Shown in pieces: positions 6,369 to 9,795 of a DNA stretch of 9,795 bases. Below the pieces are notes generated by a model, which worked only from the letters and a program-made list of their open reading frames with translations, had not been told where the DNA came from and searched no databases. The stretch is from Caldisericota bacterium. GTDB taxonomy: Bacteria; Caldisericota; Caldisericia; Cryosericales; Cryosericaceae. A program made the position numbers and the translations under genes. Within the stretch, counting starts at the first letter, position 1; each line of letters begins with the position of its first letter. The stretch is taken from positions 1 to 9,795 of the forward strand of contig JAPLGK010000160.1 in the NCBI GenBank assembly GCA_026390195.1, given 5' to 3'.

Positions 6369-7885
6369 ATGACGACAGATAGGACCGAAATGCGGCTGTT
6401 GGCCGGGGCTCTGGCAGCCCCTCATCACCTTGAGAAGCTCCAGAAGCTTGGTATGAGCTCTTCGCTGTTCGAAGACGGGGACCTAAGGCTGTCTTCGACG
6501 CATTTCAGTGGTACTGCTCCAACCATAAGGGCGAGGGGGGCAAGATAGACCTTCCACTGTTCACGGCCTACCTGACCGAAGAACGTCATGTGACTCCGGC
6601 TATTGCGACGCTGGTGGGCAAGCTGACCGACGCTGGGGGGGAGGACATGACGACACTGGTCGAGCTACTGGACCGTCTGAAAACGCGCGCAGCACGTCGG
6701 AAGCTGCGTACGATCGCCGACAACATCAACAGCTTCACCGATGCCGAGAAACAAGGACGGCGTGTGGAAGACTTCGCTGCCGAGATCTCCGAGCAATTGC
6801 GCCAGGTGGCGCGCCTCTCCTCCCAGAGCAGGCAGGGCCCCATCCGTGACGAGCTGTTGCGGTACGTCGAAGAGGTCCGTACTCGGGAAACCGGGCGTTC
6901 TTCGATCCTTGGTATGAGCATCGCCCCATATGACAACCTTAATACGGCGGTCTCAGGGCTGCGCCCGGGCTTCTACTACGCGCTCGGCGGGGCTCCGAGG
7001 CGCGGAAAAACCAACCTGATGCTGCGCCTTGCCACGCTCGTTGCGCGCAACGAGAAGGTCCCAGTCCTGTACTACTCCTATGAACAGACCAGGCGCGTCC
7101 TCCTGACCCGTGTCCTGTCACAGGAATCACTCATCAACCCGCTAGTCCTTCAGAAGGGAGACATCAGGAACAAGGCCGAACTCGTCACCCGGTTCAACAA
7201 GGGGATCAAGGAGGCCTCGGCCTACATGGACAACTTCTATCTCTTCGAAGCCGACCGTCAGGATACGATCGAGCACATCCGCAGTGTCGCGTATGGCATC
7301 ATGGACTCCCACCACGCCGACCGTTGCGCCATCTTCCTGGACTACCTGCAGAAGGTACCGACCATCAATCCCTATGCCAGCCTCCAGAAGCAGGTCGACG
7401 AGGTGTCCGGCCTCATCGCACAACTCTCCACCGAGCTGCAGTCCCCCATCGTGGCCGTGTCGTCGTTCGACAAGGACGGATGCCGCCTTGATAGTGAGAC
7501 GTCCAAGGACCGCCCCACGATGTTCAATTGCACGGGTGGCGGCGACATCGAGTATGACGCGGACGTGGCGCTGATCGTCGTCAAGGACTACCACGACACC
7601 GCGCAACTGGAAGAGAAGATTGCCAACGCGGTGCGTGAAGGGGGAGTGAACCCTCACCACATTCCCCACTTTGACATCCTCAACCTGTTCATCGACAAGA
7701 ACCGCGACGCCCCCGAGGGAGGCAACATCATTGTCCAGTTCCTCTTCCTGATCGAAGATAACCAGATGGTGGAGCTGGGCTACAAGGATGTCGAAGAGCG
7801 CTACTCCTATGCCAAAGCCGGCAAGATCTTCGAGTGGCTGCTTGAGCGCGGATATCTCGAGGCGGTCGGCCCGGGCGAGCACTGA
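6369..7885 (+). CDS. dnaB: DnaB-family replicative helicase, divergent, with an apparent frameshift near 6477-6487
   Basis: DnaB-family hexamers unwind DNA at the fork using a RecA-like ATPase. The gene starts at ATG 6369, six bases after a perfect AGGAGG. That frame gives a DnaB-like N-terminal start (EMRLLAGALAAPHHLEKLQKL) but stops at 6546-6548. The homology continues in the -1 frame from about 6485 (KAVFDAFQWYC) to 7885. Rejoined, it gives about 505 residues. In the joined numbering there is an N-terminal helical domain (1-110), Walker A GAPRRGKT (208-215), YYSYEQ (the DnaB SLEM region, 235-240), Walker B with IFLDYLQKV (322-330), VAVSSFDKDG (the SQLNR region), GGGDIEYDADVALIV (391-405) and FIDKNRDAPEGG (the KQRNG region). 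The PRR in the P-loop and an insert around 411-437 are atypical. Either a one-base deletion is real (broken gene or programmed shift) or it is a sequencing error; 430 downstream codons remain intact. It shares an operon with the GerMN gene. Confidence 0.8.
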
Positions 7886-7893
7886 GCCTCCCT

Positions 7894-7920
7894 TGTAACC
7901 TTTTCTCTCCTGTCACCGTA
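7894..7920 (+). promoter_or_regulatory. putative ECF-sigma promoter, likely autoregulatory
   Basis: TGTAAC (7894-7899) is followed after 17 bases by CGTA (7917-7920). This combines the AAC-type -35 and CGT-type -10 known for ECF sigma factors such as Bacillus SigX (TGTAAC...CGAC) and SigW (TGAAAC...CGTA). It sits 48 bases upstream of the ECF sigma gene, so the predicted transcript would carry a leader of about 40 bases. ECF factors commonly transcribe their own operons, and the site fits that pattern. The match is by eye and one site only. Confidence 0.55.
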
Positions 7921-7967
7921 CGCTTGGTGAACACGTAGAGCAATTAGCCGCGGAGAGGAGCAGGTGG

Positions 7968-8480
7968 ATGGAAGCAGTGACTGACCGCGAGCTCTTCGCC
8001 CAGTTGATGGCGGAGAGCGAACGCCCTGTGTACGCCTTTCTGGCGAGAAAGGTCCGGGACCGGACAACGGCGTCAGACATTGCACAGGAGGCGTTTTTTC
8101 TGGCATATAGGCGATTTGACTCGTATGACAGAAGCCGCCCTTTTCTCCCGTGGGTCATGACGATTGCGTACAACTGCCTGGTCGACCACTGGCGCAAGTC
8201 AGCGCGCGAAGGCGGGGATCTTCCGGACGAGCAGCTCCTGGCGGCTCCTGAGCAGGACCGGGACGATGAGTGGAAACAGCAGGAGATCGTAGAGGCAATG
8301 ACACGGATTTCTCCGGAAGACAGTGCGTTGCTGACGATGTTCTATGCTGAAGAGTGCTCTCTTGCGACGATCGGCGGACGACTCGGTGTAGCCGAGGGAA
8401 CGGCGAAAGTTCGGCTGTTCCGGGCGCGAGCCACATTGAAGAAGCAGGTGGAAGCCCAGCATGAGCGAGGTGCTTCATGA
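7968..8480 (+). CDS. ECF-family RNA polymerase sigma factor
   Basis: Extracytoplasmic-function sigma factors redirect RNA polymerase to a small regulon, typically for envelope stress. The 170-residue product has only the two ECF domains. Sigma-2 (about 15-80) has VYAFLARKVRDRTTASDIAQEAF and FLPWVMTIAYNCLVDHWRK. Sigma-4 (about 110-162) has ISPEDSALLTMFY, then a helix-turn-helix, ECSLATIGGRLGVAEGTAKVRLFRARATLKK. There is no extra C-terminal domain. GAGGAG lies seven bases before the ATG. The stop codon overlaps the next start (ATGA), implying coupled translation with the probable anti-sigma factor. I cannot assign it to a numbered ECF group from sequence by eye. Confidence 0.92.
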   Translation: MEAVTDRELFAQLMAESERPVYAFLARKVRDRTTASDIAQEAFFLAYRRFDSYDRSRPFLPWVMTIAYNCLVDHWRKSAREGGDLPDEQLLAAPEQDRDDEWKQQEIVEAMTRISPEDSALLTMFYAEECSLATIGGRLGVAEGTAKVRLFRARATLKKQVEAQHERGAS

Positions 8481-8932
8481 ATACACGACATCTGACGGAC
8501 GAAGAACTGGAACGTATGATTGCCAGAACACTCTTGTGTCCTCCAGACCTTGTTCCGCCGCCCGGTTTTGCCTGTGGCGTGTGGAACCGTATCGACGCGT
8601 GGGAGGCAGAACAGGAGCGGAAGAGGGCATCACGCAGCATCCTGGCTCGTCTCATGGAAACACGCATGAGGAATGGAGAACCGGTGGTCGTCCTTGCCGC
8701 AGCGCTGCTGTTTGGGGCTCTGTTCGTTGGGCTCTTCCTGACCGGGACCTACATGCTCGCCGCGCATTCATCAGTTATCCTGCGGGTGGTGCAGTTTGTT
8801 GTCGGGCCCAACCTCGACGAACTCAGATCCCTGCTGGTCCTGTGCACGCTGACCGCCGTGGGTGGGCTGCTGCTTGGCAGTCTTGCCCTCAGTGAGCGTC
8901 TGTTCGGCCAGGGTGGAGGGTCGGCTGCATGA
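8477..8932 (+). CDS. two-helix membrane protein, probable anti-sigma factor
   Basis: The 151-residue product has a cytoplasmic N-terminal region (about 1-68) with acidic LTDEELERMIARTLL and a PPPGFACGVWNRIDAWE stretch. The latter resembles the proline-rich linker seen after the sigma-binding helices in many anti-sigma factors. Two hydrophobic helices follow (about 70-95 and 116-138). The H-x3-C-x2-C motif of zinc anti-sigma factors is absent; only C21 and C33 occur in the N-terminal half. I infer anti-sigma function from topology and from position directly after the ECF gene, with ATGA overlaps at both ends. GAGG lies a few bases before the ATG. I do not recognise a named family, so a different membrane partner remains possible. 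Confidence 0.6.
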   Translation: MNTRHLTDEELERMIARTLLCPPDLVPPPGFACGVWNRIDAWEAEQERKRASRSILARLMETRMRNGEPVVVLAAALLFGALFVGLFLTGTYMLAAHSSVILRVVQFVVGPNLDELRSLLVLCTLTAVGGLLLGSLALSERLFGQGGGSAA

Positions 8933-9795
8933 TGCAGTCTACTTCCATGACCGGCCGCAGGCGCGTTCTGGTCGCCGCCCTTGTCGTGAGCCTGATCGTC
9001 GTTGGCTCCGCGGTCGTGACGGTGATGACGCGGAACGGTGGACTGAGGGCTGTTCCGGCGTTTTCGGAGGGCGCAATCCTGGAAGTCCCGGGTGGCTCTG
9101 TGAGCAGGATATCGGTCGTAGGCGACAACCTCGAGGTCGTCGTGGGCACATCCCCCGCTGTGACCTCAGCGAGCATCGTTCTCGGCAGCGAGGGATTCCA
9201 TCGAGATTTCCGTGCGAAGATCGGTACCTACGGATTGCGCCTCGACAGTGTTTCTGCCGTCCAGGCAGGGGTCAAGCGCCTGACGGTCGTGGTCCCCGAG
9301 AACGGTACGCTGACGCTCACGCTCGTGGGTGAAGCCCGGCTGGTCCTGGACCAGGCTCGGCTTAAGGAGCTCCATCTGGCTGGGGCGTCCTCCGCACTGC
9401 AACTGGATGCCTCCAAATCCGGATCGATCATCGACCTTGTCCAGATCGAGAACGTCACCGGTGGTTTCTCGACAAAGTGCCTCGGCAATCTGGACATGGC
9501 GGACCTTGTTATTGGTAACATCACTGGTAGTTACGACCTCGACTTCTCGGGGTCGCTGGGCAGGCACTGTGACGTCTCACTGCACATGGCAGTGGGGAAC
9601 GGTACGGTGCGTATCCCCCGCAAACCGGCAGCACGGATTTCCATCGGGAGTGTCCTGGGCAAGGTCCTGTCGTCGGGATTTGTGACCGAGGGCGGCAAGT
9701 CGTTTCTCAATGCCTCGGCAGCCAGTGGAGCTGGCTGGCAGCTCATCGTGCGTATCGACAGTGCAATTGGACAGATTCAACTTGTGGAGGTACAG
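8929..9795 (+). CDS. membrane-anchored beta-rich protein, DUF4097-like putative adhesin (runs off the window)
   Basis: From ATG 8929 the frame is open for 289 codons to the window end, with no stop. A basic start (TGRRR) and one membrane helix (about 12-33) suggest a signal anchor with the rest outside. The remainder is almost all short beta-strand repeats rich in G, S, V and D (for example VSRISVVGDNLEVVVG, LTVVVPENGTLTLTLVGEARL, LHLAGASSALQLDAS, IVRIDSAIGQIQLVEV). This is the look of the DUF4097/DUF2154 'toastrack' beta-solenoid proteins that often sit beside regulators of the bacterial envelope. GGAGGG lies eight bases upstream of the ATG, which overlaps the previous stop (ATGA). ATGs at 8932 and 8947 are possible alternative starts. 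As third gene of the ECF operon it may be the sensed or protective envelope component. The fold family is inferred from pattern only. Confidence 0.6.
   Translation, partial: MMQSTSMTGRRRVLVAALVVSLIVVGSAVVTVMTRNGGLRAVPAFSEGAILEVPGGSVSRISVVGDNLEVVVGTSPAVTSASIVLGSEGFHRDFRAKIGTYGLRLDSVSAVQAGVKRLTVVVPENGTLTLTLVGEARLVLDQARLKELHLAGASSALQLDASKSGSIIDLVQIENVTGGFSTKCLGNLDMADLVIGNITGSYDLDFSGSLGRHCDVSLHMAVGNGTVRIPRKPAARISIGSVLGKVLSSGFVTEGGKSFLNASAASGAGWQLIVRIDSAIGQIQLVEVQ

Noticed and set aside
6590..6592. GTG at 6590 as the true start of the helicase gene
   Set aside because: It would discard most of the N-terminal domain and has no ribosome binding site. A perfect AGGAGG and ATG exist at 6357-6371, and DnaB-like sequence precedes 6590 in both frames.
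7142..7882. Minus-strand open frame (246 codons) opposite the helicase gene
   Set aside because: It is a shadow of the helicase coding sequence, rich in V, D, L and G, with no motif; the plus strand carries Walker motifs.
8862..9332. Plus-strand open frame overlapping the start of the beta-rich gene
   Set aside because: It is arginine- and glycine-rich without a domain. The frame from 8929 has a ribosome binding site, an ATGA overlap, a membrane helix and a coherent beta-repeat pattern to the window end.

Overview
This window is the replication-origin neighbourhood of a bacterial chromosome of moderately high GC (by eye about 55-60%). It uses the standard code and good AGGAGG-type ribosome binding sites. 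The phylum cannot be fixed from the sequence alone. The dnaA-dnaN-recF-dciA order, GerMN repeats and a DUF4097-like envelope module would suit a Firmicutes-related or uncultivated deep-branching lineage, but that is a low-confidence guess.

Left arm (minus strand, read right to left): dnaA (4794-3454), dnaN (3267-2188), recF (2170-1103) and a DUF721/DciA-type helicase-loader gene (1106-525, GTGA overlap with recF), followed by the 5' part of mgsA (methylglyoxal synthase, 272 to the window edge). Two separate clusters of DnaA boxes lie in the dnaN-dnaA gap (3387-3462) and the mgsA-dciA gap (340-522). They flank dnaN-recF-dciA and suggest a bipartite oriC. The dnaN-dnaA gap also holds an AT-rich stretch that could be the unwinding element.

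Right arm (plus strand): a short divergent region (4795-5002) carries back-to-back promoters for dnaA and for a membrane-anchored protein with three GerMN-like repeats (5003-6358). Its stop codon overlaps the ribosome binding site of a divergent DnaB-family helicase gene (6369-7885), which needs one reading-frame correction near 6477-6487. Next is an ECF sigma-factor operon preceded by a promoter of the ECF type (TGTAAC-N17-CGTA): sigma factor (7968-8480), a two-helix membrane protein that is probably the anti-sigma factor (8477-8932), and a membrane-anchored beta-rich DUF4097-like protein (8929 to beyond the window). These three genes are joined by ATGA overlaps.

The window therefore joins initiation (DnaA, its boxes), helicase loading (DciA), helicase (DnaB-like), clamp (DnaN) and gap repair (RecF) in under 8 kb, followed by an envelope-stress signalling module. 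I see no mobile element, CRISPR array, tRNA or rRNA. No gene-free stretch exceeds 300 bases. Most of it is an ordinary origin region. The main oddities are the split DnaA-box layout, the frame break in the helicase, and the triple GerMN protein.
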